Positions 35,147 to 43,270 of a stretch of 64,000 nucleotides of DNA are shown here, piece after piece; position 1 is the first letter of the stretch; every line of letters begins with the position of its first letter. The DNA is from Hyphomicrobium sp. CS1GBMeth3 (GTDB lineage: Bacteria; Pseudomonadota; Alphaproteobacteria; Rhizobiales; Hyphomicrobiaceae), in contig NZ_FPHO01000003.1 of NCBI RefSeq assembly GCF_900117455.1, positions 806,001 through 870,000 on the forward strand. Reading direction: 5' to 3'. Made by a program: the position numbers and the translations under genes. The notes under the pieces are model-generated. The model was not told the DNA's origin. It ran no database searches and saw nothing but the letters and a program-made list of their open reading frames with translations.

Positions 35147-36682
35147 TCAGTCTCCGCGAAAACTGGCAAGCGTTGAGAAATGAAGGATCTTGGTGGCGTG
35201 CTGACCGGCTGCAATCACGCGTGATCCGCTCGGTGCCACAGAGGCGAATGCGTGCGTTGCCGGCGATGTTGCGCGAAGGCTGACAAGCAGCACGGGCGTC
35301 GGAGAGGACGCCGAGAACGGATGAGCCATTTCAAAGTAGTTGCGTGGCGCGGGGCCACTGCGCCACGAAAGGATCGGCACAGCGAGATCGCGACCGTAGT
35401 AGCTGAGCGCCGCCGCAAGCTCGCGATCATCCGTAAGAACCGCGCCAACAGGAGAACCTTTGAGGCGCGCAGCAGCGACTTCGTCCCGCACGGCGTCGCC
35501 GAGGGCTAGGTTGCCAAGCGTGCGTGCTAACGGGTCACCGACGCCAGGCAGCGCAAGGCGTCCCGCCTGCCATGTCGCGAGCGCGATCCCGATCGCCACC
35601 ATGGCGTGGAGCGCAAACGATGCGCGCATCCACGTGAACGCGCGATCTCTGAGCATCACTGCGGTCACCAGGACGACCGCTGCCACGTAGGCTGGCGCGG
35701 CCCAGTTCGCGTGCGCGCGCGAGATCAGGGCTTGCGTGGTGACCAAAAGCAGAATCGGCACGGAGAAAGCGAGCAGAAGCCTATCGGCAGCCGCAACCTC
35801 GAGAGGTCGCCGCGCCGCCCGCCAGGCGATCACCAGCAGAGCGCCGAACAGGATCGGCCCGAAGACACCGAATTGCGAAAGAACGAACTCTGCCGCCTTG
35901 ACCGGATGAAACGGTATGCCGCCCCATTGCGCGTTGTCCGCTGTATGGGAGAAGGTCACGAAGCCGTTGGCAACGTTCCAGGCGACGTTCGGTGCGATGA
36001 GCGCAAGCCCGCCGGCGAGCGCCAGCCACAAGTGCGGCTGCCTAAGACGCTGCCTATGCTCGCGCGCCACTACAAAGTAAACCGCAGCGCAGACGATGAA
36101 GTACGCCATCGCGTACTTGGCGTTGAGCCCAAGCCCAAGCGCGAGGGCAAGCAGCACCGCACCCTGCCACGTCGGGGACCTAAGGAGACCCACGAACGCA
36201 AACAGCGCGAGGGCCCAGGCTGCCAGCAGCGGGACGTCAGTCGAAATGATGCCGCTCGACAGCGAAACAGCCGGCAGCAGCGTATAGCCGAGCCCGGCCC
36301 AGAACGCCACGCGCTCGGAATAGAGCGGGGCAGCAATGCCATAGATGAGAGCCGCCGTGACCAGATGAAGAACAACGGACGGCAATCGGATGCACGCCTC
36401 GCCGTCGCCACACACGGCCGTCGCGCCGCTGATGATCCACGCGATGAGCGGAGGCTTAGAAAAGTAGCCGAGCGCAAGGTCTCGTGACCACGCCCAGTAT
36501 TGCGCTTCATCCATGTAGAGATCGGTACCGTTAGCAACGAGCGCCAACACGCGCAACACACCGATCACGGCAAGGATGCTCAAAAGAAAGAGGAAGCCCG
36601 GATTTCCAAATGCCCATCCAGAGCGCAGCGAACCGCCGCCCGCAGCGCCCACCATACCCCGATACCCGTAGCCAACGCCCAT
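35147..36682 (-). CDS. GT39/ArnT-like glycosyltransferase
   Basis: A 511-aa membrane glycosyltransferase with 11-12 helices. The first periplasmic loop has YMDEAQYWAWSRDLALGYFSKPPL (quoted in part), the DE motif of the PMT/ArnT family. It uses a polyprenyl-phosphate sugar as donor and modifies lipid A or another envelope acceptor on the periplasmic side. A C-terminal globular part (about 400-500) follows the helices. It is the first gene of the operon with PAP2, GT2 and LAB_N, comparable in content to rhizobial Rgt or Francisella Flm systems. Confidence 0.88.
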   Translation of the reverse strand: MGVGYGYRGMVGAAGGGSLRSGWAFGNPGFLFLLSILAVIGVLRVLALVANGTDLYMDEAQYWAWSRDLALGYFSKPPLIAWIISGATAVCGDGEACIRLPSVVLHLVTAALIYGIAAPLYSERVAFWAGLGYTLLPAVSLSSGIISTDVPLLAAWALALFAFVGLLRSPTWQGAVLLALALGLGLNAKYAMAYFIVCAAVYFVVAREHRQRLRQPHLWLALAGGLALIAPNVAWNVANGFVTFSHTADNAQWGGIPFHPVKAAEFVLSQFGVFGPILFGALLVIAWRAARRPLEVAAADRLLLAFSVPILLLVTTQALISRAHANWAAPAYVAAVVLVTAVMLRDRAFTWMRASFALHAMVAIGIALATWQAGRLALPGVGDPLARTLGNLALGDAVRDEVAAARLKGSPVGAVLTDDRELAAALSYYGRDLAVPILSWRSGPAPRNYFEMAHPFSASSPTPVLLVSLRATSPATHAFASVAPSGSRVIAAGQHATKILHFSTLASFRGD

Positions 36683-36707
36683 CTCGCGTCCCCCGACGCT
36701 CGGCGAC

Positions 36708-36731
36708 CTCAGACGACCGCCCGTCTGAGGT
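36708..36731 (-). terminator. Perfect hairpin, likely terminator
   Basis: Nine-base arms CCTCAGACG (36708-36716) and CGTCTGAGG (36723-36731) enclose a 6-base loop, ACCGCC. It lies in the 168-base gap between the end of the SRPBCC-PNPOx gene and the start of the GT39 gene, both on the minus strand. No T-run follows, so it may be a weak terminator, an RNA-stabilising hairpin or an operator of the downstream operon. Confidence 0.45.
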
Positions 36732-36850
36732 GGCTAGCAATCGAGTACGACGGAGAGGCAACCGATTGGCGACGCTTCGATGACACAGCGCCATGAGATG
36801 CGAATGCGCAACAGAGCGACGAGTGCGCCAAGGCAGAGCGGCCGCCGCGC

Positions 36851-37981
36851 CTAATCTTTGTTCAGGGTCTTGTTGAGGTCGATATCCTGACCCGCGTGCT
36901 TCTTGTCCTTGTCGGGCAGGACATCCGCGATCGTGCCGAGGCGTTTCCATGCAGGAGCCGGGGCATCGCCGCTCGCCTCCGCGGGCACATACAAAGACTC
37001 TTCAACGAGTTGCATTCGGTGCACGTACCGTGGGCAGTTGGAGAAGACAGACTCGACATTGATCCGCACCACGATCTGCGCGCCAGGATAACGCAACAGA
37101 AGCGGGTCATCGTCCGCAAGAGAAGCCGTACCGAGAACGCGCATACGGGCTTGCCGCTCGAAATCGACGAACAGCAGCGCGACCTTCCCCGTCTCGCTAA
37201 TGTTTCCGATCGAAAGGTACATGCCGTTGCCGTCGTAGTCCGGAAAGGCAAGCGTTCGCTCGTCGATCACCGTCACGAAACCTCGCGCGCCCCCCTTGTA
37301 GGAGCACGAGGGCTGTCCATAGACATCGGTTGTCGCGAGGAAGAACATGTTCTGGCGCGTGATGAACGCCGCGTCGGCGGCACTCAGGTGATCGTGAACA
37401 AGAACGGCCTCCAACCGATCCGCAAGCCCGCGGGTTTTGAACCGCGCCTGCATATCGCGCTGACTGTCGGAATAGAAATCCGGCCGTTCAACTTCAAAAG
37501 GGTGCGCAACCTCGGAGCCTGCGTCACAGGCAACGGCCTCCAGGTGGTCAATGCATTCCGCCCAGGCCACGCGATAGATTTCGGCCGCATCGCGCGCGCC
37601 CAGCTTCTCGTGCGTGACCGTAAGCTCCGTGAGGTCCGCGGCAACCGGCCGGATATCCGCGATAACGACCGACGCCCCGCCTTTGAGCGCCGGTATCGGA
37701 CCATCATAGATCCACGACAGCGCCACGCGGCGATCTTCCGCAAGCTCGAGATAGGTGCCGGAGTATGCATAGGGCCGCCCGTCGCCATGCCGTCCTTCGA
37801 GACGGAACCGGCCGCCGCGCCGTACATCCATCGTAACCGACGTCACCGTGTCGGCTCCGGGCGCGAGCCATCGAACGATAAGGCCCGGCTCTGTCCAGGC
37901 CGCGTAGATGGCATCCGGCGCGGCGCTGATCTTGCGCACCAGCGTGACGGAAACCGGCTTATTATTTTTTTCTGCCGCCAT
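36851..37981 (-). CDS. SRPBCC (AHSA1)-PNPOx-like fusion protein
   Basis: About 376 aa. Residues 10-150 form an AHSA1-type SRPBCC domain: VRKISAAPDAIYAAWTEPGLIVRWLAPG and TELTVTHEKLGARDAA..., often encoded next to ArsR regulators. Residues 165-350 are a pyridoxamine-5'-phosphate-oxidase-like FMN fold: AAFITRQNMFFLATTDVYGQPSCSYKGGARGFV (quoted in part) and LAFPDYDGNGMYLSIGNI. The two parts are usually separate proteins. The start overlaps the end of the ArsR gene. Ligand-binding plus flavin reductase or oxidase activity is plausible; substrate unknown. ATG 37981 is preferred, GTG 37990 possible. Confidence 0.82.
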   Translation of the reverse strand: MAAEKNNKPVSVTLVRKISAAPDAIYAAWTEPGLIVRWLAPGADTVTSVTMDVRRGGRFRLEGRHGDGRPYAYSGTYLELAEDRRVALSWIYDGPIPALKGGASVVIADIRPVAADLTELTVTHEKLGARDAAEIYRVAWAECIDHLEAVACDAGSEVAHPFEVERPDFYSDSQRDMQARFKTRGLADRLEAVLVHDHLSAADAAFITRQNMFFLATTDVYGQPSCSYKGGARGFVTVIDERTLAFPDYDGNGMYLSIGNISETGKVALLFVDFERQARMRVLGTASLADDDPLLLRYPGAQIVVRINVESVFSNCPRYVHRMQLVEESLYVPAEASGDAPAPAWKRLGTIADVLPDKDKKHAGQDIDLNKTLNKD

Positions 37982-38300
37982 GCGATCCACCCTGAGTCTC
38001 TTTCAGGACTCGTTCCAGTGTGTCGATGCGTTGTTGCCAGAAGCGCTCGTAACCGCCGATCCATGCGTAGGCTTCACCGAGTGCCTCGGCATTGAGCCGG
38101 CAGATATGATTGCGCCCGACAACCTGCCGATCGATGAGGCCCGCGCGCTCCAGCGTCTTGACGTGTTTGGACACGGCCGCGAGCGACATGTCGAACCGTG
38201 GCACCAACTCGCTGATGTTGTGCGGGCGCTCAGCGAGCAGGCTTATGATTTCCCGCCGCGTGTCGTTCGAGAGCGCATGAAAAAGTGCATCGAGTGGCAC
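37962..38300 (-). CDS. ArsR family transcriptional regulator
   Basis: About 112 aa from GTG 38300 (AGGA just upstream; the longer reading to 38381 lacks family similarity). A winged helix: LDALFHALSNDTRREIISLLAERPHNISELVPRFDMSLAAVSKHVKTLERAGLI (quoted in parts). No metal-binding cysteine pair, so it belongs to the non-metal branch that is cotranscribed with AHSA1-domain genes and regulates them. Its stop lies within the next gene (overlap 37962-37981). Confidence 0.9.
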   Translation of the reverse strand: MPLDALFHALSNDTRREIISLLAERPHNISELVPRFDMSLAAVSKHVKTLERAGLIDRQVVGRNHICRLNAEALGEAYAWIGGYERFWQQRIDTLERVLKETQGGSHGGRKK

Positions 38301-38396
38301 GTTCCTATCCTCAACCACACGATTGAATGTCCCACTCCGGCCAGGGCTTGTCAAACTGACTTTGAGGGATCCCCGAAGCACCTTCGATAGCAGGTC

Positions 38397-38876
38397 TCAA
38401 TCGCTTCCTCGCTTGGACGCCGATCGCCGTCGCGTGGCGAGGACGTTGCGGATCGAGAAGCTCGAATGAATGCGCGCCACGCCCGGCAGCATGGACAGGA
38501 TCTCCGTGTGAATGCGCTCGAACTCGGCCGAATTTTCGACCTCGACACGCAGCAGATAATCCGAGCCGCCGGTCATCAGATAGCACTCCTGGATCTCGGG
38601 ATGCTTGCGCACAGCCGCCTCGAAGCGATTGAAAACGTCCTCGGTCTGCCGCTCGAGCGTGATGTTGATGATCACGGCCATCGTCGTTTCGCTCGCCGAC
38701 GCACCAACGATTGCCGTATAGCCCCGGATTACACCGCTGCGTTCGAGCGCCCTGATCCGCCGAAGGCAAGCCGAGGGCGACAAACCGGCCTCCTCAGCAA
38801 GCTTGGCATTGCTCATCCGCGCATTGAGGCGGAGCAGGCGAACGATGGTGCGGTCAATGGCATCAAGTTGGAGCAT
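38397..38876 (-). CDS. Lrp/AsnC family regulator
   Basis: A 159-aa feast/famine regulator. The N-terminal helix-turn-helix reads LDAIDRTIVRLLRLNARMSNAKLAEEAGLSPSACLRRIRALE (in parts), and the C-terminal RAM domain binds an effector amino acid (MTGGSDYLLRVEVEN). It is divergent from the alanine racemase and D-amino-acid dehydrogenase genes, which is the standard arrangement for an alanine-responsive activator of that catabolic pair. The shared AT-rich region with TTATTGC repeats is its likely target. Confidence 0.92.
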   Translation of the reverse strand: MLQLDAIDRTIVRLLRLNARMSNAKLAEEAGLSPSACLRRIRALERSGVIRGYTAIVGASASETTMAVIINITLERQTEDVFNRFEAAVRKHPEIQECYLMTGGSDYLLRVEVENSAEFERIHTEILSMLPGVARIHSSFSIRNVLATRRRSASKRGSD

Positions 38877-39008
38877 GGCAGATTATTCTAATTAATCGCA
38901 GCTTATTGCAGAACAGGCGTATAAATGGCATATAAACGCAGAAATAGCTATGAAATTGCTAGATTATTGCGTCATCCTCCACCAAGTGTTCCGGGGAGGC
39001 GCAGGATC
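38877..39008. promoter_or_regulatory. Divergent AT-rich control region (Lrp target)
   Basis: The 132 bases between the Lrp-type regulator and the racemase are much richer in A+T than the surroundings. Related elements recur: GATTATTC (38881-38888), CTTATTGC (38902-38909) and GATTATTGC (38962-38970), spaced by about two to five helical turns, as expected for an octameric Lrp-type protein. TATAAA-like elements occur near 38920 and 38931. Binding is inferred. Confidence 0.5.
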
Positions 39009-40127
39009 ATGGATGGCGGGTTCGGGGGGCAATTCGATAGCGATACGGCAGCAGGGTTGCTGACCGTCGATCTCGCAGCTTTGCGCGAAAATTACCGAGC
39101 GCTCGCAGCGCGCCTTGCGCCGGTCCGCGCAGCGGCCGTGGTCAAAGCCGACGGCTACGGCCTCGGCGCATCTCGCGTCGCTCCCGCGGTTTTCGATGCC
39201 GGATGCCGCGACTTCTTCGTCGCCCATTTCCACGAGGCACTGCCGCTCAAGGCCGTCCTTCCGATCGAAGCCCGCCTGTTCGTGCTGAACGGCCTTCATC
39301 CCGGAGCGGAAGCACGCTGCGCCGCGGCTGGCATTATCCCCGTTCTGAACTCGCTCGAGCAGCTTCAGGCATGGTCATCGTGCGCGGAAACGTTCGGCCG
39401 AGAGCTGCCTGCGGTGTTGCAGTTCGATACGGGCATGTCGCGGCTCGGACTTTCCGAAACCGATGCGCAGGCTCTCGCAACGGAACCCACCCTGCTGCGC
39501 GGCATCCACCTGCTGTTCGTGATGAGCCACCTTGCATCTGCCGACGACCCGGACAATCCGCAGAACAGAGAGCAGCTCGCCGAGCTTCACAGATTTGCGG
39601 CGCGCTTTCCGGGTATCGGCCTCTGTCTTTCGAACTCGGGGGGCATCTTTCTCGACACTGACTTTCATGGCGCCTTGGCGCGCCCCGGAATCGCTCTCTA
39701 CGGCGGCGCACCGACGGCCAACTCTCCGAGCCCGATGCGGCCGGTGGTGCGCCTCGACGTTCGGGTTATCCAGACGCGCAACGTTCCAGCGGAAGCACGG
39801 GTCGGCTACAGCGGAACGTACGTTGCGAAGGCCGGGACGCGGCTTGCCACCATCGCTGCCGGCTATGCCGACGGCCTTCCCCACGCGCTCAGCAATCGTG
39901 GCGCGGCCTACTTCGACGGCACGAGACTGCCGATCGTCGGCCGAGTGTCCATGGACACGATCACCCTCGACGCCTCTGCGCTTCCGACCGGAGCCATGAA
40001 GCCGGGAAGCCTCGTCGAGATCATCGGCCCCAACCAGTCGCTGGAGCGGATCGCCACCGATGCCGGAACGATTTCCTACGAAATCTTGACCCGGCTGGGT
40101 CGCCGCTACCACCGCCAGTACTGCTGA
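39009..40127 (+). CDS. dadX: Alanine racemase (catabolic, DadX-type)
   Basis: A 372-aa PLP enzyme interconverting L- and D-alanine. [13 protein letters not shown] has the PLP Lys46; VGYSGTYVA carries the catalytic Tyr267; [11 protein letters not shown] binds the cofactor phosphate side. Fold-type III barrel plus C-terminal beta domain, normal length. The start at 39009 follows GGGGAGG; 28 upstream codons are in the regulatory region and do not resemble the family. Directly followed by the D-amino-acid dehydrogenase, so it most likely serves alanine catabolism rather than, or besides, peptidoglycan synthesis. Confidence 0.92.
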   Translation: MDGGFGGQFDSDTAAGLLTVDLAALRENYRALAARLAPVRAAAVVKADGYGLGASRVAPAVFDAGCRDFFVAHFHEALPLKAVLPIEARLFVLNGLHPGAEARCAAAGIIPVLNSLEQLQAWSSCAETFGRELPAVLQFDTGMSRLGLSETDAQALATEPTLLRGIHLLFVMSHLASADDPDNPQNREQLAELHRFAARFPGIGLCLSNSGGIFLDTDFHGALARPGIALYGGAPTANSPSPMRPVVRLDVRVIQTRNVPAEARVGYSGTYVAKAGTRLATIAAGYADGLPHALSNRGAAYFDGTRLPIVGRVSMDTITLDASALPTGAMKPGSLVEIIGPNQSLERIATDAGTISYEILTRLGRRYHRQYC

Positions 40128-40159
40128 GCCAACCTACGAGACGCGCAACAGAGGCCACC

Positions 40160-41425
40160 ATGAAGATCGTCATTCTCGGTGCTGGCGTGATCGGCGTGAC
40201 ATCCGCCTATTACTTGGCCAAGGCGGGGCACCGCGTCACCGTCATCGACCGCCAGTCCGGTCCCGCGCTCGAAACGAGCTTCGCTAACGCGGGCGAGATC
40301 TCGCCGGGATACGCCGCACCATGGGCCGCCCCCGGCATCCCGATGAAGGCTGCGAAATGGTTGTTCATGAAGCACGCGCCCCTCGTCATCCGGCCAGCCG
40401 CCGTGCCTGGCGCTTGGCGCTGGATGGCCGGCATGCTACGCAATTGCACCGCCACACGCTACGCCGTGAACAAGGCGCGGATGGTCCGCCTCGCGGAATA
40501 CAGCCGCGACTGCCTGATTGCGCTGCGCAACGAGACCGGCATCGCCTACGATCATCGCACGCTCGGAACCTTGCAGCTTTTCCGCACCCAGAAGCAGCTT
40601 GACGCGGTCGGCAAGGACATCGAGGTGCTGCGCCAGGGCGGCGTGCCGTTCGAGGTGCTGGATCCGGCTGGCTGCATCGCGGTCGAGCCCGGGCTTGCAG
40701 CAGCCCGCCGCAAGATCGTCGGCGGCTTGCGTATGCCGCACGACGAGACAGGCGATTGCTTCAAGTTCGTGAACGAGTTGCGCCGGATCTGCGAGGGCCT
40801 CGGCGTCACATTCCGTTTCGGCGTCGATATCAAGGGCCTGCGTCGCGAGGGCCAGCGCATCGTTGCCGTCGAGACAGCGTCTGACTTAATTGAAGCCGAC
40901 GCGTTCATCGCAGCGCTCGGAAGCTACACGCCCGCGCTCTTGCGGCCGCTCGGCCTGCGCGTCCCGGTCTATCCGGTGAAGGGCTACTCGATCACGCTCC
41001 CGATCGCCGATGATACCCGCGCGCCCGTATCCACCGTGATGGACGAGGCCTTCAAGGTCGCGATCACGCGCCTGGGCGATCGCGTCCGGGTCGGCGGCAT
41101 GGCCGAAATCGCTGGCTTCCGCCTCGACCTGCCGCAAGCCCGCCGCGCAACCCTCGAGCACTCCGTCGAGGACCTGTTCACCGGCGCAGGAGACAAGACC
41201 CGCAGCACGTTCTGGACTGGCCTGCGCCCGATGACACCGGACGGTACTCCTGTGATCGGAGGCACACGCTACAAGAACCTGTTCCTCAATACCGGCCACG
41301 GAACACTTGGCTGGACCATGGCCTGCGGTTCAGCGCAGCTCCTCGCCGATCTGATCGGCGGAACGAAGCCCGAGATCGAATCCGACGACCTCGGCCCCGA
41401 GCGCTATTGGCAGGAAGCCGCCTGA
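40160..41425 (+). CDS. dadA: D-amino acid dehydrogenase
   Basis: A 421-aa FAD enzyme: [23 protein letters not shown] at the N-terminus (GxGxxG), [21 protein letters not shown] typical of DadA, and [16 protein letters not shown] with [16 protein letters not shown] at the C-terminus. It oxidises D-alanine to pyruvate and passes electrons to the quinone pool at the membrane. It lies 32 bases after the racemase gene, with GAGG before the ATG. The usual length is about 420 aa. Confidence 0.95.
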   Translation: MKIVILGAGVIGVTSAYYLAKAGHRVTVIDRQSGPALETSFANAGEISPGYAAPWAAPGIPMKAAKWLFMKHAPLVIRPAAVPGAWRWMAGMLRNCTATRYAVNKARMVRLAEYSRDCLIALRNETGIAYDHRTLGTLQLFRTQKQLDAVGKDIEVLRQGGVPFEVLDPAGCIAVEPGLAAARRKIVGGLRMPHDETGDCFKFVNELRRICEGLGVTFRFGVDIKGLRREGQRIVAVETASDLIEADAFIAALGSYTPALLRPLGLRVPVYPVKGYSITLPIADDTRAPVSTVMDEAFKVAITRLGDRVRVGGMAEIAGFRLDLPQARRATLEHSVEDLFTGAGDKTRSTFWTGLRPMTPDGTPVIGGTRYKNLFLNTGHGTLGWTMACGSAQLLADLIGGTKPEIESDDLGPERYWQEAA

Positions 41426-41427
41426 GG

Positions 41428-42330
41428 TCAGTAAACCTCAGGAACGTACATCTCGTCCGGAACGGGTCCGCGAATATAGTCCGGATTGTGTACGCGCGCG
41501 GGAAGAGCGAAAGGCTCGCGCGCGACTTCCCGATAACGAACCTGGTTCAAGAGGTGACGAATGCAGTTGAGTCGCGCCCGCTTCTTATCGTCCGCCTCGA
41601 CGATCCACCACGGCGCTTCCGGGATGTGCGTCCGCTCGAGCATCGCCTCCTTGGCCTTCGTGTAGGCCTCCCAGCGCCGACGCGACTCGAGATCCATTGG
41701 CGACAGCTTCCACTGCTTCAGCGGATCGTGGATGCGCATCTGGAAGCGGAAGAACTGCTCCTCGTCCGAAATCGAGAACCAGTACTTGATCAGCTTGATT
41801 CCCGAGCGCACAAGCATGCGCTCGAACTCGGGCACCGAGCGAAAGAACTCTTCGACCTCGGTTTCCGAGCAAAAGCCCATGACGCGCTCGACGCCAGCCC
41901 GGTTGTACCAGCTCCGGTCAAAAAGGACGATCTCGCCCGCAGCAGGCAAATGCGGCGTGTAGCGCTGGAAGTACCATTGGGTCCGCTCCCGCTCGTTTGG
42001 CGCCGGAAGGGCAACCACGCGGCAGACACGTGGATTGAGGCGCTGCGTGATCCGCTTGATGACGCCGCCCTTGCCAGCAGCATCGCGCCCTTCGAAAAGC
42101 ACGACGACCTTGAGACCGTCTTCGACGACGCAGTCCTGCAGCTTGATCAGCTCGCGCTGCAGCCTGAACAGCTCGCTGAAATAAAGTTTACGCTCGAGAC
42201 TGCGCTCCCGGCCATCGAACCCCTCGCCGGACGACCGATCGTCGAGCTCCATCTCCAGCTCTTCGTCGAAGCTGTCCTGAATTTCGGCTTTAATCTTGTG
42301 GGAGATCAAGTCGCTGTCACTACTCGACAT
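41428..42330 (-). CDS. ppk2: Polyphosphate kinase 2 (class I)
   Basis: A 300-aa single-domain PPK2, which phosphorylates nucleoside diphosphates with polyphosphate. Walker A is EGRDAAGK (80-87), Walker B FDRSWYNRAGVE, and the lid has RRRWEAYTKAKE; DPLKQWKLSPMD is family-specific. The acidic 40-residue N-terminus is normal for the class. GAGAGG precedes the ATG. It converges on dadA with two bases between the stops; function is independent of that pathway. Confidence 0.95.
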   Translation of the reverse strand: MSSSDSDLISHKIKAEIQDSFDEELEMELDDRSSGEGFDGRERSLERKLYFSELFRLQRELIKLQDCVVEDGLKVVVLFEGRDAAGKGGVIKRITQRLNPRVCRVVALPAPNERERTQWYFQRYTPHLPAAGEIVLFDRSWYNRAGVERVMGFCSETEVEEFFRSVPEFERMLVRSGIKLIKYWFSISDEEQFFRFQMRIHDPLKQWKLSPMDLESRRRWEAYTKAKEAMLERTHIPEAPWWIVEADDKKRARLNCIRHLLNQVRYREVAREPFALPARVHNPDYIRGPVPDEMYVPEVY

Positions 42331-42477
42331 GGCATCCTCTCAACCGTGCACTTGGGTCTTACCGATACTGAGAGGCATTTGTAGTGAGCACCCTCCCCGT
42401 ACAAGTCCGGTCACGTTGTCGACGCCCAGTATGACGGTGCAATGACAACCGCATCTGCTCGGATGCCACCCCAGATA

Positions 42478-42780
42478 CTAGACGCGGAAGGAGGCGGCCG
42501 CCTCCCTGAAGCACAAACGACGATTGAGCACTGCGCCCGTCGCGTCGATGAGGTGGCCATGCGCGATGGCTCCGCCCTCGACGTTTGTGAGCTCCTCCGG
42601 GATGGAGAACTCTTTGGCGATGGCAAGAGGTACAGCCGCGAACGCCTCGTTGATTTCTATGCGCTCGACGTCCCCGAGCAACCAGCCAGCCAGTTCGAGA
42701 GCACGGCACACCGCTGGCACGAGCCCGAACAAGTCCGGCCCGACACTCCGACCGCCGAGCAATCGCAGCGCTTGTTCGAG
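42478..42780 (-). pseudogene. Remnant of a thiolase C-terminal domain
   Basis: The minus strand between ppk2 and the small partner of the molybdopterin enzyme encodes [32 protein letters not shown] and [19 protein letters not shown]. These align with the thiolase segments GxGPVPA..KALE, E-I-NEAFA and GGAIALGHPxGATGA. The conserved Pro and Gly after GH are lost. After that the likeness moves to another frame (SFVLQGGG), then ends. No N-terminal domain or active-site Cys region remains. A decayed acetyl-CoA acetyltransferase-type gene. The rest of the 42331-42931 gap shows nothing. Confidence 0.65.
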
Positions 42781-42931
42781 GTTGCGCGCGTTCATCAACG
42801 AGCACCCGATCGCCGAAGCCGACCGCAAATTCCGTTGGCCGCTTGGCCGCCGCCCCGACAAGCGACCTGGCCTCAGCCATTTCGGCTTTTAGGCCGAGGT
42901 TCCCCTAGATGAGATCAGGACAGTCCGGGCT

Positions 42932-43270
42932 TCATTGCTCGGACTTCGCCGGATTCATGGAAATAACGCGCGACACGAGATCCCTGGACGTGTCCGTGAG
43001 GCTGAATGCGGTACGCTGTGAGCGAGCGTTGCGGCCGACGATAGCAAGCAGGCCGCGCTCTCCGGCCAGCTCCGTCACCTCGCGAAGAACTAGAGCATGG
43101 GCGATGCCGAAAATGCGTGAGAACGTCCGGCTGTCATTGCAAATGCCGAGCTGCAGCGCAGCGAGCACACCCGCACCGACAGGGGTGAGAGAGTCGACCA
43201 CCGAGGCAACCTTCGCAGCGAGGTCGAGAAACTGCTCCTCAGAGATCTCGCGCTCGGCTGTGTTGCTCAT
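42932..43270 (-). CDS. Small winged-helix-like partner protein
   Basis: A 112-aa protein starting at 43270, where ATGA overlaps the stop of the molybdopterin oxidoreductase gene. Not assigned to a named family. The second half (VLREVTELAGERGLLAIVGRN...QRTAFSLTDTSRDLVSRV) looks like the recognition helix, wing and last helix of a MarR/ArsR-like fold, so it may be a DNA-binding or protein-binding accessory. Tight coupling suggests a role with the oxidoreductase. Function unknown. Confidence 0.6.
   Translation of the reverse strand: MSNTAEREISEEQFLDLAAKVASVVDSLTPVGAGVLAALQLGICNDSRTFSRIFGIAHALVLREVTELAGERGLLAIVGRNARSQRTAFSLTDTSRDLVSRVISMNPAKSEQ

Noticed and set aside
36896..38095. Open frame of about 400 codons opposite the SRPBCC-PNPOx and ArsR genes
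   Set aside because: Low-complexity Arg/His-rich product; both minus-strand genes have clear family motifs.
42442..42912. 156-codon plus-strand frame between ppk2 and the small partner gene
   Set aside because: The complementary strand carries the thiolase motifs, which explain the openness better.
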